Part shown: in pieces, positions 21,960 to 30,647 of the stretch
How positions within the stretch are numbered: position 1 is the first letter of the stretch
How the letters are laid out: each line of letters starts with the position of its first letter
NCBI GenBank assembly: GCA_946411735.1
Contig: CAMKFB010000013.1
Location: 1 to 43,557, forward strand
Origin: an uncultured Selenomonadales bacterium
Lineage (GTDB): Bacteria > Bacillota > Negativicutes > Selenomonadales > Selenomonadaceae
Direction of reading: 5' to 3'
Length of the DNA: 43,557 nt
Program-made: the position numbers and the translations under genes
The notes under the pieces: generated by a model
Databases searched by the model: none
The model's input: the letters and a program-made list of their open reading frames with translations, nothing else
Told to the model about the DNA's origin: nothing

Positions 21960-23663
21960 ATGGCAGAGAAAATGAAGGGCAAAGGCGTTATCGCCGGCGT
22001 AGCGGTCGGCAAGATCATGCTCGCGGGTCAGAACCTCGACGGCTATCTGAAAGATTACAAGTCGAAGAAAAAGGCTGACGAGAAGAAGATCGCCGCCGAT
22101 GCGCTCGTGACGGTCGCCGCGAAACTCGTGAAGACGATCGACGATCTCAATAAGAAGGATATGAAGGAGCAGGCGGCGATCCTCGAGGCGCATCGCATGA
22201 TGGTCGAAGACCCGGCAATGTCGGCGGCGATCGATGAGCAGGTTGACAAGAGCGGCAGTGCTCCGCGCGCGGTGCTCGACGCTTACGAGTCGCAGGCTCA
22301 AATTTTCGAGCAGATGGAAGATGAGTACTTCCGCGGTCGTGCGGTCGACATGCGCGATGTCGGCAAACGCATTGCCAAGTATATTCTCGGCATCAAAGAG
22401 CCGGAGATCGGCGAAGGCAAAGTCATCGTTGCCGGTCAGGAAATAGAGCCGTCGGTTATCGCGGGGCTGCCCTCCGATAAGATTGCGGGCGTTATCCTCG
22501 GTCAGGGCTCGACGACCTCCCATGCGATTATCATTGCAAAGACCCGCGCGATCCCGTCGATCGTGGGCGTGGGCGATGCGATCGAGAAGATTGCGGACGG
22601 CGATCCGGTCATCATCGACGGCGAAACCGGCGAAATTCTCATCCGCCCGAGCGATGAAGAGCGCGCCGCCTATGATATCAAGATCAAGAAACAAGAGGAG
22701 CTCAAAGCTCACTACGCTCAGTTGAGAGCGCTGCCGGCAGTCACCTCTGACGGCATCAAAGTCGTGCTTGCCTGCAATATCGGCTCGCCGGCTGATGTCG
22801 ACGCGGCGAAGGATTACGGCGCAGAGGGCGTCGGCTTGTTCCGCTCCGAGTTCGTCTTCATGGGCAAGACCGATATCCCGAAAGAGGAAGATCAGTTCAA
22901 AGAGTACAAAGCGGCGGTCGAGAAATGCGCGGGGCATCTGTGCGTTATCCGCACGATGGATATCGGCGGCGACAAACCGCTTCCCTATATCCAAGTCGGC
23001 ACTGAGGAAAATCCGTTCCTGGGCTATCGCGCGATCCGCATCAGCCTCCAGCGCCGCGACCTGTTCATGCCGCAATTGAAGGCGATCCTCCGCGCGGGCA
23101 AATTCGGCAAAGCGGGCATTATGTTCCCGATGGTCATCAACGTTGCAGAGTTCAAGGCGGCGCAGGCGCTCGTCGAAGAGGCGAAGGTTGAGCTCGTGCA
23201 CGAGGGTAAAGAGTACGGCGACGTCCAGCTCGGCATCATGGTCGAGACTCCGGCGGCGGCGGTCATGACTCCGGTGCTCGCAAAGTACGTCGACTTCTTC
23301 AGCATCGGCACCAACGATCTCGTTCAGTACACGTTGGCGGTCGATCGCGGCAACGCTCAAATTTCCTACCTCTACAATCATTTCAACCCGGCAGTCCTGC
23401 GTCTGATCAAGCGTACGATCGAGTCGGCGAATAAGGAAGGCAAATGGGCAGGAATGTGCGGCGAGATGGCGTCCGATCCGAACGCGGCGATTCTGCTGAT
23501 GGCGATGGGCATCAAGGAGTTGTCGATGAGCGCTCCGTCGATCCCGAAAGTCAAAGAGCGTATTCGCAACATCTCCTCGACGAAAGCGAAAGAGATTCTC
23601 GACAAAGTCATGGAGATGGAAGACGGCGACGAGATCAAGAAATACCTCGCGACGATCGGCTAA
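21960..23663 (+). CDS. ptsI: PTS Enzyme I (phosphoenolpyruvate-protein phosphotransferase)
   Basis: Enzyme I takes phosphate from phosphoenolpyruvate and passes it to HPr. The active histidine lies in GQGSTTSHAIIIAKTRAI; the PEP-binding barrel shows GVGLFRSEFVFMG, IRTMDIGGDKPLPY, FSIGTNDLVQYTLAVDR and the catalytic cysteine in MCGEMASDP. At 567 residues it is full length. ATG 21960 follows ACGGAGGAATTTTAC. An intrinsic terminator closes the operon at 23692-23725. Confidence 0.97.
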   Translation: MAEKMKGKGVIAGVAVGKIMLAGQNLDGYLKDYKSKKKADEKKIAADALVTVAAKLVKTIDDLNKKDMKEQAAILEAHRMMVEDPAMSAAIDEQVDKSGSAPRAVLDAYESQAQIFEQMEDEYFRGRAVDMRDVGKRIAKYILGIKEPEIGEGKVIVAGQEIEPSVIAGLPSDKIAGVILGQGSTTSHAIIIAKTRAIPSIVGVGDAIEKIADGDPVIIDGETGEILIRPSDEERAAYDIKIKKQEELKAHYAQLRALPAVTSDGIKVVLACNIGSPADVDAAKDYGAEGVGLFRSEFVFMGKTDIPKEEDQFKEYKAAVEKCAGHLCVIRTMDIGGDKPLPYIQVGTEENPFLGYRAIRISLQRRDLFMPQLKAILRAGKFGKAGIMFPMVINVAEFKAAQALVEEAKVELVHEGKEYGDVQLGIMVETPAAAVMTPVLAKYVDFFSIGTNDLVQYTLAVDRGNAQISYLYNHFNPAVLRLIKRTIESANKEGKWAGMCGEMASDPNAAILLMAMGIKELSMSAPSIPKVKERIRNISSTKAKEILDKVMEMEDGDEIKKYLATIG

Positions 23664-23691
23664 AATATTTCTCCCGATCCAATCAGGCAAC

Positions 23692-23725
23692 AAAAAAGGG
23701 CGGCATCAATCGGTGCCGTCCTTTT
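23692..23725 (+). terminator. Intrinsic terminator after ptsI
   Basis: AAAAGGGCGGCA (23694-23705) pairs with TGCCGTCCTTTT (23714-23725) with one G-T pair, and its arm ends in a T run. Its reverse also offers A/T-rich flanks, so it may also serve the convergent mini-chemoreceptor gene. Confidence 0.85.
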
Positions 23726-23740
23726 CGATTGAAAAATTTT

Positions 23741-24268
23741 TTATCGCAAGCTCGAGACGTATTTGCGAAGTTCCTCGGTGGCCGTGCGGACGCGCGCAAG
23801 ATTCGCCGTAATCTCCGAAGTCGACGCCGCTTGCTCCTCGCTCATTTTGCCGGTGTGCTCGATCGTTTTCGAGATCTCGTCGACCGCCTGATTCATCTGG
23901 TTGAGCGTCAGCTGGATTTTCTCCGTCGCCTCGCGCGATTGCTCCGCCAACTTGCGTACTTCCTCTGCCACGACCGCAAACCCGCGTCCCTGTTCGCCCG
24001 CGCGCGCCGCCTCGATCGCCGCGTTCAATCCGAGCAGATTCGTTTGACCGGCTATGTTCGTGATGAAGTCGATGACTTTGATCGTGTCGGCGTTCTTCTC
24101 TTGCAAAAGTTTCGCCTGCGCCACCGACTCGTGCACGATTTTCGCCATCTCGTTTGCGTTCTTGGCGACCTCTTCAACCGTCGCATAGCTCACCTGGTTC
24201 GACTTGACGATCTCATCGATCAGTTGGCGCAACTTTTCATAGTCGCCGCTGTTTTTGATATCCGCCAA
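23741..24268 (-). CDS. Soluble mini-chemoreceptor (MCP signalling domain only)
   Basis: A 175-residue methyl-accepting chemotaxis-type protein without membrane segment, HAMP or ligand-binding domain. The hairpin tip that contacts CheA/CheW is conserved ([20 protein letters not shown] then [12 protein letters not shown]), flanked by short coiled-coil arms. The start is TTG 24268, because GGGAGGAGG lies six bases upstream; no good ATG exists in this frame. It follows the Cys-rich secreted-protein gene by 16 bp, so they form one operon. It could bring cytoplasmic signals to the array, or a partner could supply sensing (inference). Confidence 0.85.
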   Translation of the reverse strand: MADIKNSGDYEKLRQLIDEIVKSNQVSYATVEEVAKNANEMAKIVHESVAQAKLLQEKNADTIKVIDFITNIAGQTNLLGLNAAIEAARAGEQGRGFAVVAEEVRKLAEQSREATEKIQLTLNQMNQAVDEISKTIEHTGKMSEEQAASTSEITANLARVRTATEELRKYVSSLR

Positions 24269-24284
24269 AACAATCCTCCTCCCG

Positions 24285-24482
24285 TTACCGGCAGCCGCGC
24301 TGACCGTCATAGCAGTAGCCGCCGCCATTCCAATCGCCGCGCTCGTTTTGATCGCCGCTCTGAGTGTAGCAGTAGCCGCCGCGGCAGCAGTAATTGTCTT
24401 GCGATTGAGCCGCCTCGACTACCGTCAATGCGCCCGTCGAAAGCACCAGCGCCAACGCCGCCGGCAAAAACTTCTTCAACAT
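24285..24482 (-). CDS. Small secreted cysteine-rich protein
   Basis: A 65-residue protein with a clear signal peptide ([20 protein letters not shown], probable cut after VVEAA or nearby). The mature peptide of about 41 residues has five cysteines and the repeated motif GGYCY ([11 protein letters not shown] and [12 protein letters not shown]). ATG 24482 follows GAGGTGATAAATC. It begins 36 bp after tRNA-Leu with no terminator visible, and the mini-chemoreceptor follows. I recognise no family. Confidence 0.72.
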   Translation of the reverse strand: MLKKFLPAALALVLSTGALTVVEAAQSQDNYCCRGGYCYTQSGDQNERGDWNGGGYCYDGQRGCR

Positions 24483-24518
24483 GATTTATCACCTCATAAA
24501 ACACTTAAAACCGTCGAT

Positions 24519-24602
24519 TGGTGCGGGCGAAGGGACTTGAACCCTTACGTCCGAGGACATCGGATCCTAAGTCCGACGCGTCTGCCGATTCCGCCACGCC
24601 CG
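24519..24602 (-). tRNA. tRNA-Leu (anticodon UAG)
   Basis: Read on -, GCGGGCG pairs with CGCCCGC in the acceptor stem. The anticodon stem-loop is TCGGA-CTTAGGA-TCCGA with anticodon TAG. A long variable arm (TGTCCTCGGACGT) identifies a class II leucine tRNA. The T arm contains GGTTCAAGTCC, and the 3' CCA is encoded (24519-24521). Confidence 0.97.
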
Positions 24603-24614
24603 CTTGACTTCTAA

Positions 24615-24643
24615 GTTATATCTTATCGCCGCCGGTTTGTCAA
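24615..24643 (-). promoter_or_regulatory. Promoter of tRNA-Leu
   Basis: On -, TTGACA (reverse complement at 24638-24643) and TATAAC (reverse complement at 24615-24620) are 17 bp apart and end 12 bp before the mature tRNA 5' end. It may also drive the Cys-rich and mini-chemoreceptor genes by readthrough. Confidence 0.82.
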
Positions 24644-24716
24644 TCGGCAATCGGCAGGAAACAGTTGCCGCTCTGCAGAATATTGTCGACGTTATTAATC
24701 GAAGGGGGCGCGTGAT

Positions 24717-25784
24717 TTGCTCAAATACAGAAATCATTTGTCGGAGATGCCGTCGTATGACGGTGTCGAGCGCGATTATCGCATCAAGGTCAACGCCAAC
24801 GAGTGCAATCTCAATCTGCCGCCGTTGGTGGAGGAGCGCGTGATGAGTCGGCTGTCGCGGATTGCTTTCAATCGTTATCCGAATGAGCAGTATGATGATT
24901 TGCGCGATCAGATCGCTCGAAACTTCAACGTTGACATGGATCAAATTTTGCTCGGCTCGGGCTCGAGTGAGATTATCGAGAAGGTTTTTTACGCGTTCGG
25001 AGGCTCCGCGCGGAGGCGGATAGTATATCCGTCGCCGTCGTTTTCGATGTATAAGATTTACGCGAAGGCGGCGGAGGCGCAAGCGATCGAGTTTGCGCTT
25101 GACGAAAATTATGATCTCGACGTGGATCGATTCATCTCGACGGTGCGGGAGTCGAAGGCGCAATTGGCGGTGGTGTGCAACCCGAACAACCCGACGGGCA
25201 ATGTGTTGGCAGTTGATCGGATCGAGGAGATTGTGCGGTCGATCGATTGCGCGGTGCTGCTCGACGAGGCGTATGTGGAGTTTTACGGTCGCTCGGCGGC
25301 GGGGCTGGTCAAAAAATATCCGAATCTGCTCGTGGCGCGGACGTTTTCGAAAGCGTACGGGCTGGCGGGCGCGCGGGTCGGATATATGATCGCGCATCGG
25401 GACGTGACGCGGATGATCGAGAAAACTTTTATGCCGTACCACCTGAACGTGCTGTCGCTGGCGACGGCGGACATCGTATATCAGATGCGGGACGAGTTCG
25501 TGCCGCGCATACAGATGATGGTCGCGGAGCGCAAACGGATGTCGGAGCGGCTGAGCGGGCTGTCGGGCGTGAAGGTATACCCGTCGGCGACGAATTTTTT
25601 GCTGATGAAATACGATCGGGCGGCGGCGCTCAACGCGCGGCTTGAGGAGCTTGACATCGGAGTGCGATGCTTCAAAAATAATGCGCGGCTGGAGAATTGC
25701 CTGCGGATATCGATGGGGACGCGCGAAGAAAACGACGCTTGGTTTGCGGCGATCGAGAAATTTGTAAAGGAGGCGACGGCATGA
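24717..25784 (+). CDS. hisC: Histidinol-phosphate aminotransferase
   Basis: A PLP-dependent fold type I aminotransferase that makes histidinol phosphate from imidazole-acetol phosphate in histidine biosynthesis. Visible signatures are [47 protein letters not shown], and the PLP lysine in [16 protein letters not shown]. At 355 residues it is full length. The start is TTG 24717 with only a weak GGGGG upstream. A palindrome copy falls in the codons for [10 protein letters not shown]. The stop overlaps the hisB start (ATGA). hisG and hisD are not in the window. Confidence 0.95.
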   Translation: MLKYRNHLSEMPSYDGVERDYRIKVNANECNLNLPPLVEERVMSRLSRIAFNRYPNEQYDDLRDQIARNFNVDMDQILLGSGSSEIIEKVFYAFGGSARRRIVYPSPSFSMYKIYAKAAEAQAIEFALDENYDLDVDRFISTVRESKAQLAVVCNPNNPTGNVLAVDRIEEIVRSIDCAVLLDEAYVEFYGRSAAGLVKKYPNLLVARTFSKAYGLAGARVGYMIAHRDVTRMIEKTFMPYHLNVLSLATADIVYQMRDEFVPRIQMMVAERKRMSERLSGLSGVKVYPSATNFLLMKYDRAAALNARLEELDIGVRCFKNNARLENCLRISMGTREENDAWFAAIEKFVKEATA

Positions 25785-26365
25785 GGACGGCTCAAATTGA
25801 GCGCAAAACCAATGAGACGGCGGTAAAAATTTTTTTGGAGCTTGACGGCGATGGCAAGGCGAATATCGACACGGGGATCGGCTTTTTCGATCACATGCTG
25901 ACGTTGTTCGCCGCGCATGGTCGATTCGATCTCGACGTCAAATGCGACGGCGATCTTCACGTTGACGGTCATCACTCGGTCGAGGATATCGGCATCACGC
26001 TCGGGGCGGCGATCAAGGAAGCGCTCGGCGACAAGCGCGGCATCAATCGCTACGGCACATTTTATCTGCCGATGGATGAGTCACTTGCGTTCGTCTCGCT
26101 CGACATAAGCGGGCGCCCATTCCTCGTATGTGATCTCGGCGAATTGACTCCGACGGTCGGCGCCTTCGACACTCAACTCGTCGAGGAATTTCTCCGCGCG
26201 GTGGCGTTCAATGCCGGCATCACTCTCCACGTCAAGGTTCTCTACGGCTCCAACACTCATCACAAGATCGAGGCGGTGTTCAAAGCGCTCGGGCATGCGT
26301 TGCGACACGCCGTCGAGAGCGATCCAAGGATGAATGATATTCCGTCGACGAAGGGAATGTTGTGA
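25781..26365 (+). CDS. hisB: Imidazoleglycerol-phosphate dehydratase
   Basis: Dehydrates imidazole glycerol phosphate to imidazole acetol phosphate. The metal-binding histidine motifs [17 protein letters not shown] and [19 protein letters not shown] are all present. The 194-residue monofunctional form lacks the phosphatase domain of enteric HisB. ATG 25781 follows AAAGGAGGCGACGGC and overlaps the hisC stop; its own stop overlaps the next start. Confidence 0.97.
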   Translation: MRTAQIERKTNETAVKIFLELDGDGKANIDTGIGFFDHMLTLFAAHGRFDLDVKCDGDLHVDGHHSVEDIGITLGAAIKEALGDKRGINRYGTFYLPMDESLAFVSLDISGRPFLVCDLGELTPTVGAFDTQLVEEFLRAVAFNAGITLHVKVLYGSNTHHKIEAVFKALGHALRHAVESDPRMNDIPSTKGML

Positions 26366-27609
26366 TGAGTACGGATAAATATCCGATCCGGTATTTTTGC
26401 GGTTCGGGCGCGCAGATTTATCCGAAGGACGATTTCCTGAAGAAAATACGTTTCTTTCTTGAGCATCACAAAATGCCGCCGACGATCTTCGGCGAGACGG
26501 GCATCGACGGCGTGTTGCTCGATTTCAATTACGGGCTCCGATTGCAGATTCCCGAGGGCAATTGGTACGTGCGCATCGTCGATGCCGAGAGCGAATATAT
26601 ATTTTTAGACGAGGACGTCTCGAGCGTTACGCTGATCTCCGTCGAAAAGTTTTTCATCGAGTGGGAGATTGCAATTTGGTCGGATGGCGAGCCCGTTTTT
26701 TATCATCGTTTCGATCCGCGCGGTCAACACGTTCACTTTGATTTTAATCGGGCGATCGGCGACAACATTGCGCTGTTGCCGTACGTCGAGGCGTTTCGTC
26801 AAAAATTCGATTGCGAGGTTTCGTGTTCGGTCATTCGCCCCCTGCAATGTCTCGCCCGAAATTTTTTCCCGAATGTAACGTTGACATCTGAGGCGCCGGA
26901 GGATTCCTACGCTACATTCTTCATGCAAGCGCCGATCAACATGTCTTTCATCGCAATGGAGGACGGTTTGCACATTCCGTTGTTGCACTTGGGAAATTCG
27001 ATCCTCCGCCGCATCGACCAACCGCCGAAAGTAATTTATCGACCGACCAAGCCGCGCTCGATCGAAGAGCCGTATGTGTGCATCGGAGTTCAGGCGTCGA
27101 CGCCGACGAAGGGGTGGCTCAATCCCGACGGTTGGGATCGAGTTGTCGAGCATTTAAAGTCGCTCGGTTACAGAGTTCTTTGCATCGATCGCGACAGGGA
27201 ATGCAAGCAATTCGGTTTGACGGTCAAGATGCCGCGCGAAGCGGAAGATTTTTCGGGCAAATACGATCTTCTCGATCGAGTTAATCAGTTGGCGTATGCG
27301 GATTTTTTTATCGGCGTCTCGAGCTCGCTGTCGTGGTTGGCGTGGTCGGTCGATATTCCTGTCGTGTTAATCAGCGGGCTTACCGCCCGTTGGTACGAGT
27401 TCGACACGCCTTATCGAGTGTATAATCCGCTGGTCTGTCACGGCTGTTTCAATGAATTTTGGTGGGTAAAAGACGAGGGCGAGCGTTGCACTATGTTTAA
27501 GCATACCGACCGTGCTTTCGAGTGCTCGAAAAATATTTCCGCGCAACAAGTGATTGACGTTGTCGATCGCCTTGTCAGCGACATCAGACAATCCGGAGGC
27601 GCTTTATGA
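26365..27609 (+). CDS. Autotransporter-type O-heptosyltransferase homologue 1 (BAHT family)
   Basis: Resembles TibC/AAH-type bacterial autotransporter heptosyltransferases, cytoplasmic enzymes that add heptose from ADP-heptose to Ser/Thr of surface autotransporters. The N-terminal region has FGETGIDGVLLDFNYGLRLQ and IEWEIAIWSDGEP. The likely catalytic segment AIGDNIALLPYVE matches the GD motif of related GT9 enzymes. A C-terminal nucleotide-binding half shows GYRVLCIDRD and YADFFIGVSS. A four-cysteine metal finger is present (CHGC, then C, then ECSK, from about residue 357). 414 residues. Start ATG 26365 overlaps the hisB stop. No autotransporter substrate gene lies in the window. Confidence 0.85.
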   Translation: MSTDKYPIRYFCGSGAQIYPKDDFLKKIRFFLEHHKMPPTIFGETGIDGVLLDFNYGLRLQIPEGNWYVRIVDAESEYIFLDEDVSSVTLISVEKFFIEWEIAIWSDGEPVFYHRFDPRGQHVHFDFNRAIGDNIALLPYVEAFRQKFDCEVSCSVIRPLQCLARNFFPNVTLTSEAPEDSYATFFMQAPINMSFIAMEDGLHIPLLHLGNSILRRIDQPPKVIYRPTKPRSIEEPYVCIGVQASTPTKGWLNPDGWDRVVEHLKSLGYRVLCIDRDRECKQFGLTVKMPREAEDFSGKYDLLDRVNQLAYADFFIGVSSSLSWLAWSVDIPVVLISGLTARWYEFDTPYRVYNPLVCHGCFNEFWWVKDEGERCTMFKHTDRAFECSKNISAQQVIDVVDRLVSDIRQSGGAL

Positions 27610-28781
27610 AATATCCGATACGATACATCTTCGGTTCGAGAGCGCAGACTTATCCGAAAGAGCCGTACATGCGCGAGCTTGAAACTTTCAACGATCAAAT
27701 TTCGATGCCGCAATCGATCTTCGGCGAGACGGGCATCGATGGGCTGTTGCTCGATTTCAATTGCGGGCTCCGATTGCAGATTCCCGAGGGCAATTGGCAT
27801 GTGCGCATCGTCGATTTTGAAAGCAAATATATTTTTTTCGATGAGGATATTTCGTGTGCAACGCTGATCTCCGCCGAAAAGTATTTTATTGATTGGGAGA
27901 TTGCGATTTGGTCGGACGGCGAGCCGGTCTTTTATCATCTTTTCGATCCGCGCGGTCAACGCGTCCACTTTCGATTCGATCGAGAGAGCGACGTCAGCAT
28001 TGCGACGTTGCCTTATGTCGAGCAGTTTCGACGGCAGTTCGAGTGTGAAGTTTCGTGTTCGATTGACGAGCCCATGCAATGTCTCGTTCGAGAGTATTTC
28101 CCGCATGTGACGTTGACTTCGACGGTGCCGGACGATTCCTACGCCGCGTTTTATATTCGAGCCGCGAGCAATTTTCCGTTCCTCACGCAGGAGAATGTGA
28201 TGCGCATTCATCTGTTGCAATTGGGAAATTCGATCCTCCGCCGCATCGACCAACCGCCGAAAGTAATTTATCGACCGACCAAGCCGCGCTCGATCGAAGA
28301 ACCGTATGTGTGCATCGGAGTGCAGACGTCTTCGCCCGCCACAAGTTGGCTCAATGCCGACGGTTGCACTCAAGTCGTCGAGCATCTTAAATCGCTCGGC
28401 TACAGGGTCGAAAATGTGAGCGGCGAGCATTCTTTATCGGATCAGATCAATCGGCTGGCGTATGCGGATTTTTTCATCGGAGTCTCGAGCGGGCTGTCGT
28501 GGCTGGCGCGGGCGGTCGATATCCCCGTCGTTTTGATCAGCGGCATCACTGCCCGTTGGTACGAGTTCGACACGCCTTATCGAGTGTATAATCCGCTGGT
28601 CTGTCACGGCTGCTTCAATGAATATTACAGAGCTTACGGGGAGCCCGTTAAGTGTTTTCTGTTTAAGCGGACAGATCGCGCGTTCGAGTGCTCGAAAAAC
28701 ATTTCCGCGCGGCAGGTGATCTCTGCCGTCGATCGTTTGATTGCCGATCACAATTTGGGGGCTCAACGTAATGAAACGTAG
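27606..28781 (+). CDS. BAHT-family heptosyltransferase homologue 2, divergent active site
   Basis: A close tandem paralogue of the preceding gene (391 residues), with the same GETGIDG, IDWEIAIWSDGEP and complete four-cysteine finger (CHGC, C, ECSK). It differs where catalysis is expected: GDNIA of copies 1 and 3 is SDVSIA-like here (RESDVSIATLPYVE), DGW is DGC, and about 22 residues after GYRV, including CIDRD, are missing. It may be a pseudoenzyme or an assembly partner (inference). ATG 27606 follows CCGGAGGCG and overlaps the previous stop (ATGA). Two stretches are almost identical in DNA to copy 1. Confidence 0.82.
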   Translation: MKYPIRYIFGSRAQTYPKEPYMRELETFNDQISMPQSIFGETGIDGLLLDFNCGLRLQIPEGNWHVRIVDFESKYIFFDEDISCATLISAEKYFIDWEIAIWSDGEPVFYHLFDPRGQRVHFRFDRESDVSIATLPYVEQFRRQFECEVSCSIDEPMQCLVREYFPHVTLTSTVPDDSYAAFYIRAASNFPFLTQENVMRIHLLQLGNSILRRIDQPPKVIYRPTKPRSIEEPYVCIGVQTSSPATSWLNADGCTQVVEHLKSLGYRVENVSGEHSLSDQINRLAYADFFIGVSSGLSWLARAVDIPVVLISGITARWYEFDTPYRVYNPLVCHGCFNEYYRAYGEPVKCFLFKRTDRAFECSKNISARQVISAVDRLIADHNLGAQRNET

Positions 28782-29997
28782 ATATTTTCATGGTTCGTCG
28801 CTCGACATTCTTCCGCCTCCGCTGCTCGAGAGCGGGCTGAAATTTTTCGAGGAGCGCATTGCTTTCAAGGATAAAATTACGGGCGAGACGGGCATCGACG
28901 GACTGATGATCGATTTCAACGACGGACTCCGGCTGCAGGTTCCGAAGGGCGATTGGCATGTGCGGATATCGGACGGCGACATGATTTTTTTCGATGAGGA
29001 CGCGTCGGAGGTGATGTTGATCTCAATGGAAAAATTTTTTGTCGAGTGGGAGATCGCCATTTGGCTCGACGGGGAACCGGTGTTTTATCACCGCTTCGAT
29101 CCGCGCGGACAGACGGTGCATTTCGTGTTCAGGCAGGCAATGGGCGATAACATAGCGCTGTTTCCTTATGTCGAGCAGTTTCGACGGACGTTCGATTGTC
29201 GAGCGACGTGCACGGTGCCGCCGCACATGCGCGAGCTCGTCGAAAAATATTTTCCGCGCCTGGAGCTGACGGACGAGTTGCCCGAGGACAGTTATGCGTG
29301 CTTTTACATGGTGGCGTTGAGCAATATGCCGTTTGCGGCGACGCACGACTTCAGGACGGTTGCGCTCGAGCTGACGGGCAAAACGATTTTAAATTCGCCG
29401 CTGATCCGCCGCCCGTCGAAAGTGATCTACGCTCCGACCAAGCCGCGTTCGATCGAGCAGAAGTATGTGTGCATCGCGGTGCAGGCTTCGGGGACGCATA
29501 AATGTTGGTTGGCGCCGGACGGTTGGAATCGCGTCGTCGAGTATCTTAAATCGCTCGGATATCGAGTGCTGTGCATTGATCGCGATCGGCAGTGTTCGGG
29601 GAACGGATTGACGGTCGAGATGCCGGCGGGCGCGGAGGATTTTACGGGCAATATTCCTTTGCTCGAGCGGATCAATGTTCTGGCGTACGCGGATTTTTTC
29701 ATCGGGCTGTCGAGCGGATTGGCGTGGTTGGCGTGGGCGGTCGATGTGCCCGTCGTGATGATCAGCGGCGTCACCGAGCCGTGGTATGAGTTCGATACGC
29801 CTTATCGCGTACAAAATCCGATGGTGTGTCACGGCTGCTTTAATGATATGCGCGTCGACTTCAGCCATGTTGCGGCGTGCGTGAGTTATGAGGATGCGGA
29901 TCGAAAATACGAGTGCTCGAAAAGAATTTCCGCGCGGAGCGTGATCGAGGCGATTGAGCGATTGATGGTCGACAACAATCTTAACGGGGGGAATTAA
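28771..29997 (+). CDS. BAHT-family heptosyltransferase homologue 3
   Basis: Third tandem paralogue, 408 residues, more diverged than copies 1 and 2. It retains the full set: TGETGIDGLMIDF, VEWEIAIWLDGEP, AMGDNIALFPYVEQF, GYRVLCIDRDRQC, ADFFIGLSSGLAWLAW, and the four-cysteine finger (VCHGC, AAC, YECSK). It is therefore probably active. ATG 28771 lies 11 bp inside the end of copy 2, with GGGGG upstream. hisH starts right after its stop. Confidence 0.84.
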   Translation: MKRRYFHGSSLDILPPPLLESGLKFFEERIAFKDKITGETGIDGLMIDFNDGLRLQVPKGDWHVRISDGDMIFFDEDASEVMLISMEKFFVEWEIAIWLDGEPVFYHRFDPRGQTVHFVFRQAMGDNIALFPYVEQFRRTFDCRATCTVPPHMRELVEKYFPRLELTDELPEDSYACFYMVALSNMPFAATHDFRTVALELTGKTILNSPLIRRPSKVIYAPTKPRSIEQKYVCIAVQASGTHKCWLAPDGWNRVVEYLKSLGYRVLCIDRDRQCSGNGLTVEMPAGAEDFTGNIPLLERINVLAYADFFIGLSSGLAWLAWAVDVPVVMISGVTEPWYEFDTPYRVQNPMVCHGCFNDMRVDFSHVAACVSYEDADRKYECSKRISARSVIEAIERLMVDNNLNGGN

Positions 29998-29998
29998 T

Positions 29999-30646
29999 TT
30001 GATAGCGGTGATTGATTACGGTGTGGGGAATTTGTTCAGCGTGTCGAAGGCGGTGGAGGCTTCGGGCGCGACGGTGGAGGTGACGGGCGATCCCGATCGA
30101 ATCCGCGCGGCGGAGAAATTGATCCTGCCGGGCGTTGGAGCGTTCGGCGATTGCATGAAGAATTTGCGAGCGGCGGGGCTCGACGGCGTGATCCTCGAGG
30201 AGATCGGGCGCGGCACGCCGCTGATGGGCATATGCGTGGGGCTGCAGATTTTATTCGAGGGCAGCGAAGAGTCGCCGAATGTGGCGGGGCTGGGCGTGTT
30301 CAAAGGCGTTGTGAGAAAAATCCGCGCGGAGGGCTTGAAAGTGCCGCACATGGGTTGGAACTCAATCGCCGTTGCCGCCGACAATCCGTCCGCCGAAAAA
30401 TATTTTATCCCGCCCGCCCGCCCTCAACAGTTTTCAACTGTTAACGATTCGCGCTCGTATTTTTATTTTGTGCACAGTTATCATGCGGTGCCGGAGGATC
30501 GAACGCTGATCGCGGCGACGACCGATTACGGCGAGAAATTGACGGCGGCGGTTGCGCGTGATAATATTTTTGCGGTGCAATTTCATCCCGAGAAGTCCGG
30601 CGACGTCGGGCTGCAACTTCTAAAGAATTTTGTTGGGAGGGCTTAA
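29999..30646 (+). CDS. hisH: Imidazole glycerol phosphate synthase, glutaminase subunit
   Basis: HisH supplies ammonia to HisF. The class I glutaminase nucleophile is in GICVGLQ and the catalytic His in FHPEKSGDVG. The N-terminus IAVIDYGVGNLFSVSKA is standard. The start is TTG 29999, after GGGGGG. Compared with typical HisH, about 14 extra residues (KYFIPPARPQQFSTVN) lie between MGWN and YFYFVHSYHA; the DNA here is a C-rich/hairpin element shared with the hotdog gene. The reading frame is kept, so the protein is probably functional. Confidence 0.95.
   Translation: MIAVIDYGVGNLFSVSKAVEASGATVEVTGDPDRIRAAEKLILPGVGAFGDCMKNLRAAGLDGVILEEIGRGTPLMGICVGLQILFEGSEESPNVAGLGVFKGVVRKIRAEGLKVPHMGWNSIAVAADNPSAEKYFIPPARPQQFSTVNDSRSYFYFVHSYHAVPEDRTLIAATTDYGEKLTAAVARDNIFAVQFHPEKSGDVGLQLLKNFVGRA
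30401..30442 (-). repeat. Hairpin/G-quadruplex/A-tract element, copy 2, inside hisH
   Basis: On -, the hairpin AACAGTT-GAA-AACTGTT (30426-30442) is followed by GGGCGGGCGGGCGGG (30409-30423) and then ATAAAATA. On + it reads TTTTATCCCGCCCGCCCG and so on. Four G tracts with one-base loops; the G-rich strand is the template strand of hisH. Confidence 0.75.
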
Positions 30647-30647
30647 G

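Noticed and set aside
24604-24716. Short frame starting TTG 24604 before hisC
   Set aside because: It overlaps the tRNA promoter region, has no ribosome-binding site and runs out of frame into hisC.
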